From an uncultured Collinsella sp. (GTDB lineage Bacteria; Actinomycetota; Coriobacteriia; Coriobacteriales; Coriobacteriaceae), in the NCBI GenBank assembly GCA_947507155.1, contig CANNOC010000005.1:41860-105859 (forward strand): a stretch of 64,000 nt of DNA, given 5' to 3'. A program made the translations under genes and the position numbers. Of the stretch, positions 54,701 through 61,931 are shown in pieces. Under the pieces are notes generated by a model. The model saw only the letters and a program-made list of their open reading frames with translations, was not told where the DNA came from and did not search any database. Position 1 is the stretch's first letter. Each line of letters begins with the position of its first letter.

Positions 54701-54878
54701 AGTCGATACCCAGTGAAACCCCGGCTTCCGCCGCATCATGACGGCACAGGTCGAGCTCGGCAAACGTAGGTGCCAGCAGCACGGCACGCCCGTGGCGGGC
54801 AATAAGGTCGGCAAGCAACGCCGACTCGGCATCGCTCAAATCCGTGCCGGCATTGGTGGTATAGATTCGAACAGGCAT
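51708..54878 (-). CDS. addB: AddB-like helicase/nuclease subunit
   Basis: A 1,056-residue inactivated-helicase-plus-nuclease protein pairing with AddA. The N-terminal half resembles AddB (LLAPTFAELDLCRHD at ~35-49), but no Walker A is present. The C-terminal PD-(D/E)xK nuclease has AVVIDYKHRSG (~899) and the QTLIYAQAMR motif (~945). Cysteines that could bind the AddB iron-sulfur cluster appear at CPLCW (~750) and HARCSYN (near the end), but only three are visible, so cluster binding is uncertain. Residues ~643-677 are an Ala/Lys/Asp low-complexity insert. GGAGGACC precedes the ATG. The 3-bp gap to addA marks an operon. Confidence 0.83.
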   Translation of the reverse strand: MPVRIYTTNAGTDLSDAESALLADLIARHGRAVLLAPTFAELDLCRHDAAEAGVSLGIDYKTPTSWLRSLWELLGDGRGFVDNLQRQMLFSDMVTRLDDADLQPLSRSQGTVRMLARMARDVLPGVAGTGAERCRGDNCQPEPKSDAEARVFELLRAYAGGLDRRDMVEPCEAADIMAGALADSLPACTRAVCVRGVTSFTHGLLELLSAVANNGGEVVVLLAREQAAMREELAAAFDARGVLFEIAPLGEDAVASDVACGTAAQPAFIEVAGPHARAHVYADAVDKLVKAHKEPKADKATAMPTDPVRVLVVSARAPQLFGELASRLAARHIAAETTEFTAFSQSIAGRQFAALAGLIERMKAADEGTASKTEWWPAPELTDWIYSPLSGADAVNARAFDKNMRLSRSKTTASVKSLLQSVQGQVRGARKAASDDNWFKNVPCVVSDVFQALWRDKPVTALKAMLAVAEALPDRSLGSLDGQARRQAEVALLRHVIDILMNGARALDVSQTATVPVLDGIRTKVDKRSAAYDYETHEVDRAPRAQVRFASLADAAALRPGSYDAVLFADVDLDSYPLSHEEGPLATLTASFGREGVTLEPAALLRVRFGHAMQTARGPVALARVTHDRQARECYPAAVWTELRAHAEAAEAAKAADDAKAADAAKVADADKAAGADKAKCVGEGDIVRDFDPAAGEGLKRERVTCEAPQHLSAEAVPYLVLRRRDGEGEDAPLVPRLTSASQIEAYSTCPLCWFVSYRVKPQSIDAGFGNMEKGNFVHDVLEHLHARLPQEGMERVTPENLPRAQELLREVFAETLAEHAGKRGTEGPLVPLSPVEERQVAEILPQLEGVLAYESEALTPFAPRYLEFAFNELQVEYAGWPLGGRIDRVDVDAENRAVVIDYKHRSGVEEFKLADPTVRDEESGEAPIDDPRWLPPHTQTLIYAQAMRRALGLDTRAALYFSTKGGKPALRGAASAELLEEERGDGRIPGLKKGFPGEGGNMDFDALLDRVEAGIAERLCELEAGDVAAVDPTSAQAAHARCSYNHEGTFVRRDV

Positions 54879-54960
54879 GGTCCTCCGCTCAAACTGTTCG
54901 CAATAATCAATGTATCCATCCTACCCGCCCAAGCGGACAGATTTGCCCCACGCCAACAGA

Positions 54961-55049
54961 TTTGATCCCTTGGGGACGGAGGAAAACGGATCACCGAGGG
55001 GGTCTGTCTAACCCGGTGATCCGTTTTCCTCCGTCCCCAAGGGATCAAA
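54961..55049. repeat. Perfect 36-bp inverted repeat
   Basis: Arms 54961-54996 and 55014-55049 are exact reverse complements (36 of 36) around a 17-nt loop. No gene is present. It lies between addB and the TrpR-like gene, just past the latter's terminator. The core TTGGGGACGGAGGAA shares an 11-mer (GGACGGAGGAA) with the hairpin at 61.8 kb. A repeat-family palindrome is the likely origin. Confidence 0.75.
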
Positions 55050-55074
55050 AAACCGCCCCCGGAGGAGCGGTTTT
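55045..55074 (-). terminator. Rho-independent terminator of the TrpR-like gene
   Basis: On the minus strand AAAACCGC (55074-55067) pairs with GCGGTTTT (55056-55049) around a 10-nt loop and runs into TTTTTTGA. It overlaps the last bases of the 36-bp inverted repeat. Confidence 0.85.
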
Positions 55075-55097
55075 GCACAATTCGTTTTTGGCGCGGC

Positions 55098-55397
55098 TTA
55101 CTCGCCATCCTCCAGCTTAATGAGGATCTTGCGATAGCCACCGTACTCGCCGTTGAGCGCCTTGGACACACGGCTCACCGTGGTGGACGAAGCGCCGGTA
55201 CGGGCCTGAACCTCGACATAGGGCTCGCCCTCGTCCAGGTAACGCGCGACCTGCAGACGCTGCGATAGATCGCAAATCTCGCGCGGCGTGCAGATATCGG
55301 TCAAAAACGCTTGGATATCTTTCTCGTCGTCCAAAAGGCTAAATGCGTGGACCAGCTGCTTGACATCAGGCTTGTCAAACATGTTCTCGATATTCAT
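55098..55397 (-). CDS. TrpR/YerC-type HTH regulator
   Basis: A 99-residue all-helical protein of the TrpR-like YerC/YecD family. The Trp-repressor-fold helix-turn-helix is visible: EICDLSQRLQVARYL (~39-53), then the recognition pair YVEVQARTGASSTTVSRVSKAL (~61-82). Family members are small DNA-binding proteins of uncertain regulon. Length fits the family (~95-105). A terminator and a long palindrome lie directly downstream, so it is transcribed alone. Neighbour addB is upstream on the same strand in the other direction of reading order, separated by ~220 bp. Confidence 0.85.
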   Translation of the reverse strand: MNIENMFDKPDVKQLVHAFSLLDDEKDIQAFLTDICTPREICDLSQRLQVARYLDEGEPYVEVQARTGASSTTVSRVSKALNGEYGGYRKILIKLEDGE

Positions 55398-55720
55398 CGA
55401 TCACCACCAAACCCGCCAAAAGGCATCGAAGTTGATACTGACATCGGGCATCGCTCGCCCGTTCTATGCAATAGGGCAACGCCTGTGGCTTTTGCCCGTA
55501 GCAGTTTAGCACACCACCAAACTAAAGCGACAAGACTCTCTGCCAGCGGCGCATTTTCTAGGACGAGCGCCGTTTTGAAACCGAATGCGCACGCAAGCTC
55601 CACGAATATCTGAGACAATGGGCGCCCAAACAGGACCGTGCCCACGCATCTATCCGAGTTGCAAAGGCATGTGCCCCTCACGCCCCCTCACCACGCCATG
55701 CGCAAGAAAGGATTCCCACC

Positions 55721-56086
55721 ATGCGCTTTTTGCTCAACTGGCTTTTGACCTCAATCGCCATCGCGATTGCAACGTTTCTCGTCCCCGGCATTCAGCCCTT
55801 CGGCATGGCCGACGCCTGGGTCTGCTTTGCCTTCGTGGGACTGTTCCTCAACATCGTCGACTCGCTCGTCAAGCCGTTCCTGACGGTCATCTCGCTGCCG
55901 CTCACTATTATCACGCTTGGTATTTTTCAGCTCGTAGTCAACAGCTTTATGCTCGAGCTGGCCAGCTACCTGTCGGTCAATCTGTTGGGCGCGGGTATCT
56001 CCATTGCCGGCTTTGGATCAGCCTTTATGGGCAGCATCCTGGTATCCATCATGCGCAGCATTCTCGACAGCGTCGCCAGGAACTAA
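55721..56086 (+). CDS. Phage-holin-like membrane protein (DUF360/PF04020 type)
   Basis: A 121-residue integral membrane protein. Four hydrophobic segments are visible (~5-24, 30-50, 55-78, 85-115) with the family motif VGLFLNIVDSLVKPFLTVISLPL, split by a short helix break, and ITLGIFQLVVNSFML. Annotation in related genomes is 'phage holin family protein', although most members sit on chromosomes without phage genes, as here, and have unknown function. No lysin or other phage gene is adjacent. The start ATG 55721 follows AAGAAAGG. It ends in a strong terminator. Confidence 0.85.
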   Translation: MRFLLNWLLTSIAIAIATFLVPGIQPFGMADAWVCFAFVGLFLNIVDSLVKPFLTVISLPLTIITLGIFQLVVNSFMLELASYLSVNLLGAGISIAGFGSAFMGSILVSIMRSILDSVARN

Positions 56087-56123
56087 AGCGACCGGATACG
56101 GACCGCCACAACACGCCAAAACG

Positions 56124-56160
56124 AAGGCCGTCCATCGCAACGATGGGCGGCCTTGTCATT
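56124..56160 (+). terminator. Rho-independent terminator
   Basis: A 14-bp stem with one G-T (56124-56137 with 56141-56154) and a 3-nt loop, tail GTCATTTGT. The T tract is imperfect, the stem very strong. Confidence 0.8.
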
Positions 56161-56180
56161 TGTCAAGCCTCAGAGGGCAA

Positions 56181-56214
56181 GAAAATCGACCATTTCTACC
56201 CCGTCCCCAAATGG
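56181..56214 (-). terminator. Probable terminator of the Rrf2 gene
   Basis: On the minus strand CCATTT (56214-56209) pairs with AAATGG (56195-56190) around a 13-nt G-rich loop and is followed by TCGATTTTC. Confidence 0.55.
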
Positions 56215-56223
56215 CGGGTGCGG

Positions 56224-56652
56224 CTAGATGACGTAGTCGTAGCCCTCGTTGGGAGCGACGAGCGTATCGAGCGTCACGCCGTCGAGATAGTCGTTAATGA
56301 GCTTGTCCAGGTTCTTCCACACGTCGAGCGTGGGGCACTCGTCCGAACGCGAGCAGCCCTTGCAGTCGCCGTCCAGGCATGCGACCGGTGCCAGGCTGCC
56401 CTCGGTCAGGCGCAAGATCTCGCCCACCGTGTACTGCTCGGGCGGGCGCGTGAGCACATAGCCGCCGCCTTTGCCGCGCATGCCCGAGAGCATATTGGCG
56501 CGGACGAGCGTGGCCAAAATGTTCTCCAGATATTTCTCCGAAATCCCCTGACGCGCGGCGATCTCTTTGAGGGGAATACGGCCCGCCACCTGGTGCTCGG
56601 CCAGGTCGACCATAACGCGCAGGGCATATCTGCCCTTTGTGGAAACCAACAT
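56224..56652 (-). CDS. Rrf2-family regulator (IscR/CymR-like)
   Basis: A 142-residue winged-helix regulator. The DNA-binding part runs KGRYALRVMVDLA (~6-18) and ISEKYLENILATLVRANML with the wing GKGGGYVLTRP (~61-71). Cysteines in CLDGDCKGCSRSDEC (~92-106) match the Fe-S-ligand spacing of IscR rather than CymR, which lacks them. It is divergent from cysK, so control of cysteine or Fe-S biosynthesis is likely. A near-palindrome TAGAAATTCTA at about 56685-56695 between the two genes is a possible binding site. No isc or suf genes are in the window. Confidence 0.88.
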   Translation of the reverse strand: MLVSTKGRYALRVMVDLAEHQVAGRIPLKEIAARQGISEKYLENILATLVRANMLSGMRGKGGGYVLTRPPEQYTVGEILRLTEGSLAPVACLDGDCKGCSRSDECPTLDVWKNLDKLINDYLDGVTLDTLVAPNEGYDYVI

Positions 56653-56769
56653 ATATATAGCTGCCTTTCGGTCTTTTAATTCGTAGAAATTCTAGCCGAA
56701 AAATTGGTTTTGAAAATACCTATTCCCGTCAAGCTGGTTAATCGACTCGTAATAATCTTCTATTTCCTA

Positions 56770-56798
56770 TTGTGTTACTAGGCTTTACTGTCTACTAT
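56770..56798 (+). promoter_or_regulatory. cysK promoter
   Basis: TTGTGT (56770-56775), 17-bp spacer, TACTAT (56793-56798). The leader that follows carries a short AACCCA/TGGGTT hairpin before the ribosome-binding site GGAGG. Confidence 0.6.
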
Positions 56799-56905
56799 GC
56801 TTGCCAACAGCAAAACGAACAACCCATAAGGTTTGTGGGTTTCGCTGTTACACGCACCGTAAAACCACACGGTATCCAGTCATTTGAACACTTTGGAGGT
56901 TCACC

Positions 56906-57844
56906 ATGAGCAAGGTTTACACATCCATCGATCAGCTTATCGGCCACACTCCGCTTCTGGAGCTCACTCACTTTGAGGCCGATGAAGACCTCAAGGCCCG
57001 CGTGCTCGTCAAGCTGGAATACTTCAACCCCGCCGGGTCCGTCAAAGACCGCGTCGCCAAGAACATGATCGACGAGGCCGAGAAGGCCGGCAAGCTCGTG
57101 CGCGGCGGCGACTACACCATCATCGAGCCCACGAGTGGCAACACCGGCGTCGGCATCGCCTCGGTGGCGGCGGCTCGCGGCTACAAGGTGATCATCACCA
57201 TGCCCGAGACCATGTCCGTCGAGCGCCGCAAACTTATGCAGGCATACGGCGCACAGCTCGTGCTCACCGACGGCTCCAAGGGCATGAAGGGCGCCATCGC
57301 CAAGGCCGAGGAACTGCAGAAGGAGACACCCAACAGCATTATCGCCGGCCAGTTTGTAAACCCCGCCAACCCCGCCATCCACAAGGCCACGACCGGCCCC
57401 GAGATCTGGGATGACACCGACGGCAAGGTCGACATCTTCGTCGCCGGCGTTGGCACCGGCGGCACCGTGACCGGCGTGGGCGAGTTCCTCAAGGAGCAGA
57501 ACCCCGAGATTAAGGTCGTCGCCGTTGAGCCCGCCACCTCCCCGGTGCTCTCTAAGGGCCAGGCCGGCCCGCACAAGATCCAGGGCATCGGCGCAGGCTT
57601 TGTGCCCGACGTCCTCGACACCCAGATCTATGACGAAATCATCCCCGTCGAGAACGACGACGCCTTTGCGACCGGCCGCGCCGTGGGCCACAAGGAGGGC
57701 GTGCTCGTGGGCATTTCGTCCGGCGCCGCCGTGTGGGCCGCACTGCAGCTGGCCAAGCGCCCCGAGAACGAGGGCAAGACCATCGTGGCCCTGCTCGCCG
57801 ATACCGGTGAGCGCTACCTGTCCACGGCACTCTTCCAGGACTAG
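56906..57844 (+). CDS. cysK: Cysteine synthase A
   Basis: A 312-residue PLP-dependent O-acetylserine sulfhydrylase, which makes L-cysteine from O-acetylserine and sulfide. The PLP lysine lies in [15 protein letters not shown] (Lys ~45). The PTSGNTGVG loop (~73-81) binds substrate, and the phosphate loop [10 protein letters not shown] (~177-186) is intact. Full family length. TTTGGAGG precedes the ATG. It faces an Rrf2 regulator across a 250-bp promoter region and is followed by mnmA, which needs cysteine sulfur for thiolation. Confidence 0.97.
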   Translation: MSKVYTSIDQLIGHTPLLELTHFEADEDLKARVLVKLEYFNPAGSVKDRVAKNMIDEAEKAGKLVRGGDYTIIEPTSGNTGVGIASVAAARGYKVIITMPETMSVERRKLMQAYGAQLVLTDGSKGMKGAIAKAEELQKETPNSIIAGQFVNPANPAIHKATTGPEIWDDTDGKVDIFVAGVGTGGTVTGVGEFLKEQNPEIKVVAVEPATSPVLSKGQAGPHKIQGIGAGFVPDVLDTQIYDEIIPVENDDAFATGRAVGHKEGVLVGISSGAAVWAALQLAKRPENEGKTIVALLADTGERYLSTALFQD

Positions 57845-58023
57845 GGCCTGTCGCCCATAGGTTGAGCCCAGGACGAACCGGTCTCCTCTCTCCCGGCAGT
57901 CTGAGCCCATCCCATCAGGGCGCCCCACGAGTCGTCCGAACTTGCTACAATGTCTGCGGCGCGGAACCAGCCTCCCGCGCCGCTTTTCTTTTTTGGCCAC
58001 ATGCCACCAAGGAGAACCTCCCC

Positions 58024-59124
58024 ATGCACAACAAGCGCGTGCTCGTCGCCATGAGCGGCGGCGTCGATTCCAGCGTGACCGCGTACCTGCTCAAGCGCCA
58101 GGGCTACGAATGCGTCGGTGCTACCATGCGCCTCACCTGCCCCGTGCCCGACCCCGCCACGGGCATGAGCAAAGTCGACCGCGACATCGCCGATGCAAAG
58201 GCCGTCGCCGAGCGCCTGGGGATACCCCACCACGTGCTCGACCTGCAGCAAACCTTCGACCGCAACGTTATCGAGCGCTTCGTGACTGCCTATCAGGAGG
58301 GACTGACGCCCAACCCGTGCATCATCTGCAACCGCCATATTAAGTTTGGCGCGCTGCTCGATGCGGCACTCGATATGGGCTGCGACTACATCGCCACGGG
58401 CCACTATGCAGAGACGAGCCAGGCGCCCGACGGCACCTGGCGGTTGCATCGCGGCGAGGACCCCAAAAAGGACCAGAGTTACTTTTTGTATTCGCTCACG
58501 CAAGAGCGCCTGGCACGCACGATCTTTCCGCTGGCTGGGCTGGACAAAGAGCGCGACGTGCGCCGCATTGCCGCCGAGCAGGGCTTTGCCAACGCCAAGA
58601 AGGCCGAGAGCGAGGATATCTGCTTTATCGCGGACGGCGACTACGCGGGCTATATCGAGCGCCGCTGCGGACATCCCGCTGCACCGGGCGACATTGTGTG
58701 GCGCGACGGCAGCGTGGTCGGGCGCCATAACGGCGCGTTGCGCTATACCATCGGCCAGCGCAAGGGCCTGGGCGTCGCGATGGCGCATCCCGTGTACGTA
58801 ACGGGCGTCGATGCCGCCAACAACATTGTGCATCTGGGCGAGGCCGAGGACCTGACGGCCGCAGCGCTCACGGCCAACGACTGGATCTGGAGCGCCCCTG
58901 ACGCACGCATGGAGGCGGAGCTCGACGCCGGCGGCATTCGCGTAGGTGCCAAGTACCGCTACCGTCAAAAGGACCAGGCAGCGACCCTTACACGTGGCGC
59001 CAACGGGCAAATGCTGCTGACTTTTGACGAGCCACAGCGAGCCATCGCCCCCGGCCAGGCCGTTGTAGTCTATCGCGGCGACATCGTCCTAGGCGGCGGT
59101 ACCGTGACCGGCGCACTTAAGTAG
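58024..59124 (+). CDS. mnmA: tRNA 2-thiouridylase MnmA
   Basis: A 366-residue MnmA, which inserts sulfur at U34 of Lys, Glu and Gln tRNAs. The ATP PP-loop is AMSGGVDSSV (~9-18). The catalytic cysteine pair is in NPCIICNRHIKF (~99-110) and SEDICFIADGDY (~197). The central domain GALRYTIGQRKGLG and the C-terminal beta barrel are complete. ATG 58024 follows AAGGAG with 9-nt spacing; the open frame begins 54 codons earlier without support. The gene stands 180 bp after cysK and converges on the HipA-like gene with 8 bp between stops. Confidence 0.96.
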   Translation: MHNKRVLVAMSGGVDSSVTAYLLKRQGYECVGATMRLTCPVPDPATGMSKVDRDIADAKAVAERLGIPHHVLDLQQTFDRNVIERFVTAYQEGLTPNPCIICNRHIKFGALLDAALDMGCDYIATGHYAETSQAPDGTWRLHRGEDPKKDQSYFLYSLTQERLARTIFPLAGLDKERDVRRIAAEQGFANAKKAESEDICFIADGDYAGYIERRCGHPAAPGDIVWRDGSVVGRHNGALRYTIGQRKGLGVAMAHPVYVTGVDAANNIVHLGEAEDLTAAALTANDWIWSAPDARMEAELDAGGIRVGAKYRYRQKDQAATLTRGANGQMLLTFDEPQRAIAPGQAVVVYRGDIVLGGGTVTGALK

Positions 59125-59132
59125 CCGCGGGT

Positions 59133-60506
59133 TTATCGCTGCACGTGTCGAAGTACCTCAACAGCGGCACCAACCTCGATTACGCGACGCTCGAGGCCGC
59201 GACGAATGGCCTCGAGTCGACCCTCCGCCGTCGCCCATTCGCTCTGCGAAAGAATCTCGATCGCCTCATCAACAAATCCGTTGAGTCGTGATGAATCGAA
59301 CCAATCGAGTGAGTCCGCAAGCGCCAGCTGGACGGAAGGGTCGGGCCCAAACGGCTTAGCGGAAAACCCAAACTCCCCAGCTGCGAGCACGGCAGTTGGT
59401 ACGTTGTACCACAGGCAGTTGCCGCTATCGAACAGCGGAGCAGGCCTTATCTCCAGGGTGTCGACATTGCGGATGATGCCAAAGTTTCGCCAATGGCGGT
59501 TGCTGTTGGCCAAAAGAGCATCGCAAACGATCATCTGCGACATAGACCTTCTCACGGCGACCTCATCGACACCATGCTTACCAAGAAAGCGGCAGTACCG
59601 GTCGTACGTCGAGCCTCCTCGCTGGCCGCCAAGGGCGTTCTTAACGTAAACAGCCGGAACGTATTCCTCGCGGCCGTCAAGAAAATCCTCACACAGGCAC
59701 CCGGGGCCATTGAACATCCGCTCAACCGTATAGGGAACAAACTCGCCCTCCGACAGCAAGCGACGCTGTAGAGCCGTTGCAACCGCCTCGTTAAAGGGAC
59801 GCTGATCGTCCATCCCGCAACCTTTAGCCAAAACGCGAATGCCGTTTCGGATCATCCACGATTTAGGGAGCTCGCCCTCGGACGTGTTGTCCGGATTTTT
59901 AAGACCGATGCCTTCCAGCCAACCCGAACGCTCTTCGGGCGCCGATCGCTCAAATTCGTTCTCAAAGTAATTGATGTTTTGCCATTCGAGCTCATCGCAT
60001 TCTGCCGGCCGCAGCCAATAGCAATCCGAAAGCGAGAGACCCAGGCACCGAACCGGAACCTCGATACCACTGGCAATTCCCAGTTCACGATAGCGCGAGA
60101 CGAGTCCGGGACGGACGTCAGGCACCGACCGATGGCTCCACCACACGTTGAGCTCCCGTTTATTCACTGTAGGAGAAGAGCTCGAGCACGTGCCTAACGG
60201 CATTCGTTGCGCATCGAGGACCTCGGCGATTTCGAAGGGAAACTCGCGCGTCGGATCAAATGAGACATGCGCGACCTCATGGTCGGCCGACATCAGCGTA
60301 AACTTGCGTCCCACATCGGCTGCAGGACGGCGCCCTCGTTTGCGGACCTTTTGATAAGCAACCGCAGAATCATACTCAACCATCTTCCGTCCGCCCACAA
60401 TATCGCACGCGAGCGTTCCCGATGCGGCAAGTTGAGATATGCGGGCTTTCGTAACGCCCAACAGGTGGGCAGCATCACCCATAGACAAGTACTCAGATGT
60501 ATCCAT
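59133..60506 (-). CDS. HTH-HipA fusion protein with altered catalytic base
   Basis: A 457-residue protein joining a DNA-binding and a HipA-like kinase domain, normally two genes (hipB, hipA). The N-terminal helix-turn-helix reads MGDAAHLLGVTKARISQLAASG (~9-30), followed by a basic GRRPA linker. The C-terminal region has the HipA core: VYVKNALGGQRGG-like nucleotide-binding segment (~285), then the catalytic loop LLANSNRHWRNFG (~330-342) and the metal-binding PLFDSGN (~357). In HipA the loop is TDGHAKN, with Asp as base; here that position is Asn, while the Asn and Asp metal ligands remain. Kinase activity is doubtful. The start at ATG 60506 is 11 nt past GAGG; other in-frame starts lie at 60515 and 60518. 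An AT-rich promoter region lies just upstream. Confidence 0.72.
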   Translation of the reverse strand: MDTSEYLSMGDAAHLLGVTKARISQLAASGTLACDIVGGRKMVEYDSAVAYQKVRKRGRRPAADVGRKFTLMSADHEVAHVSFDPTREFPFEIAEVLDAQRMPLGTCSSSSPTVNKRELNVWWSHRSVPDVRPGLVSRYRELGIASGIEVPVRCLGLSLSDCYWLRPAECDELEWQNINYFENEFERSAPEERSGWLEGIGLKNPDNTSEGELPKSWMIRNGIRVLAKGCGMDDQRPFNEAVATALQRRLLSEGEFVPYTVERMFNGPGCLCEDFLDGREEYVPAVYVKNALGGQRGGSTYDRYCRFLGKHGVDEVAVRRSMSQMIVCDALLANSNRHWRNFGIIRNVDTLEIRPAPLFDSGNCLWYNVPTAVLAAGEFGFSAKPFGPDPSVQLALADSLDWFDSSRLNGFVDEAIEILSQSEWATAEGRLEAIRRGLERRVIEVGAAVEVLRHVQR

Positions 60507-60585
60507 ACGCCGCATCACCTCGTTAAGTATTCCAAACGTAAAGTTAATTAGTTACATACAGCATAATACTAAACAGACTGACGCG

Positions 60586-60612
60586 AAAAAAGGCCCGAGC
60601 AATCGGGCCTTA
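60586..60612 (-). terminator. Rho-independent terminator of the M42 peptidase gene
   Basis: Stem AAGGCCCGA/TCGGGCCTT (60604-60612 with 60591-60599), 4-nt loop, then TTTTTT on the minus strand. Confidence 0.92.
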
Positions 60613-60646
60613 GAGCAATTGGTCAGCCGAGTCGCAAGCTGCTCCC

Positions 60647-61675
60647 CTAGCGCTGTACGTAGGCGCGGACGAGCTCAAAGGTGTTACGCACACCGTCGAT
60701 GTGGCTGCGCTCGTAGTTGTGGCTCGCGTACACGCCGGGGCCGATCAGGCCATGGCGAATGTCGTAGCCGGCCGAGAGCGTGGCCTCGACGTCGGAGCCG
60801 TAGTGTGGGTACACATCGATGGCGTAATCGAGCTCCAGCTCGCGCGCGATGTTGGACAGCGTGGTCACCAGATCGTAGTTATAGGGGCCACCCGAATCCT
60901 TGGCGCAAATCGACACCATGCGCTCGGTGCAGCCCAGGTCGTCGCCCACGCAGCCCATGTCAACGCTGATCATCTCGCGCGTGTCGGCCGGCACGAAGGC
61001 GCCGCCGTGGCCGACCTCCTCGTACACGGTAAAGAGCAGCGACACCTTGCGCGAAAGCGTCACCTCGCCGTCAGCAACGGCACGGGCCAGACCCAGCAGA
61101 ATCGACGCCGACAGCTTGTCATCCAGGAAGCGGCTCTTAATGTAGCCGCTCTCCGTCACCGTAGTACGCGGATCCATAGCGATGATGTCGCCGGTCTGAA
61201 TGCCCAGCTCGAGCACATCGTCCTTGCTGTCAACGTTCTCGTCGAGCAGGATTTCCATGTTCTTCTCGATGGTCTTGACCGGCTCATCGGCCACATGCGC
61301 CGAAGGCTCAGTATTGAGGACCACGCCCGTGTAGACATTACCGTCACGCGTGTAGACGGTGCAGTTCTCGCCATCGGCCGTAGACCACTGGTGCCCGCCG
61401 AGGGTCGTGGGGCGCAGGCGACCATTATCCTTAATGGAGCGCACCATGGCGCCCAGGGTATCGACATGGCTCGCCAACACGAGCGGCTCACCCTCGCCGC
61501 CAAGCTCAACCAGCACGTTGCCTTTATTGGAGCGCTCGGGCCCAAAGCCCATATCGCGCAACGTTTCCATCAGATAATCAGTCGCCGCACGGGTATAGCC
61601 GGTAGGCGAAGCAATCGAGGTAAGCGCCTTCAGCTGGTCAGTAATATAGGAGAGCGTAGAATCCATCTTGGACAC
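60647..61675 (-). CDS. M42 family aminopeptidase-like metallopeptidase
   Basis: A 342-residue M42 peptidase, a cobalt- or zinc-dependent aminopeptidase that usually forms a dodecamer. The metal ligands are visible: His in LASHVDTLG (~66), Asp in SRFLDDKLSAS (~176), the Glu-Glu pair in VYEEVGHGG (~212), and the last His in YERSHIDG (~324). The protein has the PA-like insertion between ~80 and ~160. GTG 61675 is preferred, with AAAGGGTG upstream; ATG 61666 (three codons later) lacks a ribosome-binding site and ATG/GTG codons further upstream are unsupported. It is followed by a strong terminator. Expected substrate is the N-terminus of short peptides. Confidence 0.9.
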   Translation of the reverse strand: MSKMDSTLSYITDQLKALTSIASPTGYTRAATDYLMETLRDMGFGPERSNKGNVLVELGGEGEPLVLASHVDTLGAMVRSIKDNGRLRPTTLGGHQWSTADGENCTVYTRDGNVYTGVVLNTEPSAHVADEPVKTIEKNMEILLDENVDSKDDVLELGIQTGDIIAMDPRTTVTESGYIKSRFLDDKLSASILLGLARAVADGEVTLSRKVSLLFTVYEEVGHGGAFVPADTREMISVDMGCVGDDLGCTERMVSICAKDSGGPYNYDLVTTLSNIARELELDYAIDVYPHYGSDVEATLSAGYDIRHGLIGPGVYASHNYERSHIDGVRNTFELVRAYVQR

Positions 61676-61799
61676 CAAAGTCACCCTTTCATATCGAATT
61701 AAACCCACAGCAACAATACCACCGCGAACCATCTTTTTACCTAGCGAGATGACCCATCGAGCTCCCCGGAACTGTGCCCGCCACGATAACGAGCCGGCG

Positions 61800-61918
61800 G
61801 CCCCTGCCCGTTAGCCCCACAATCTTTCCGCAGGACGGAGGAAGCCCCCGCCGCACGAAGTGCGCAGCGGGGGCTTCCGACATGTCCGAGGACGATTGTG
61901 GGGCTAACGGGCAGGGGC
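61800..61918. repeat. Nested 119-bp hairpin between the M42 and fucO genes
   Basis: An outer stem of 25 perfect bp (61800-61824 with 61894-61918) encloses an inner stem of 12 perfect bp (GGAAGCCCCCGC at 61840-61851 with 61867-61878). It follows the fucO stop on the minus strand. Its inner shoulder contains GGACGGAGGAA, also found in the 36-bp repeat at 54.96 kb. The structure is too elaborate for a simple terminator and has no T tract. Confidence 0.75.
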
Positions 61919-61931
61919 CCGCCGAACCATG

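Noticed and set aside
51708..54878. AddB iron-sulfur cluster
   Set aside because: Only three suitable cysteines are visible, so the four-Cys cluster cannot be supported.
55721..56086. Prophage
   Set aside because: The holin-like gene has no phage neighbours. Members of this family are commonly chromosomal.
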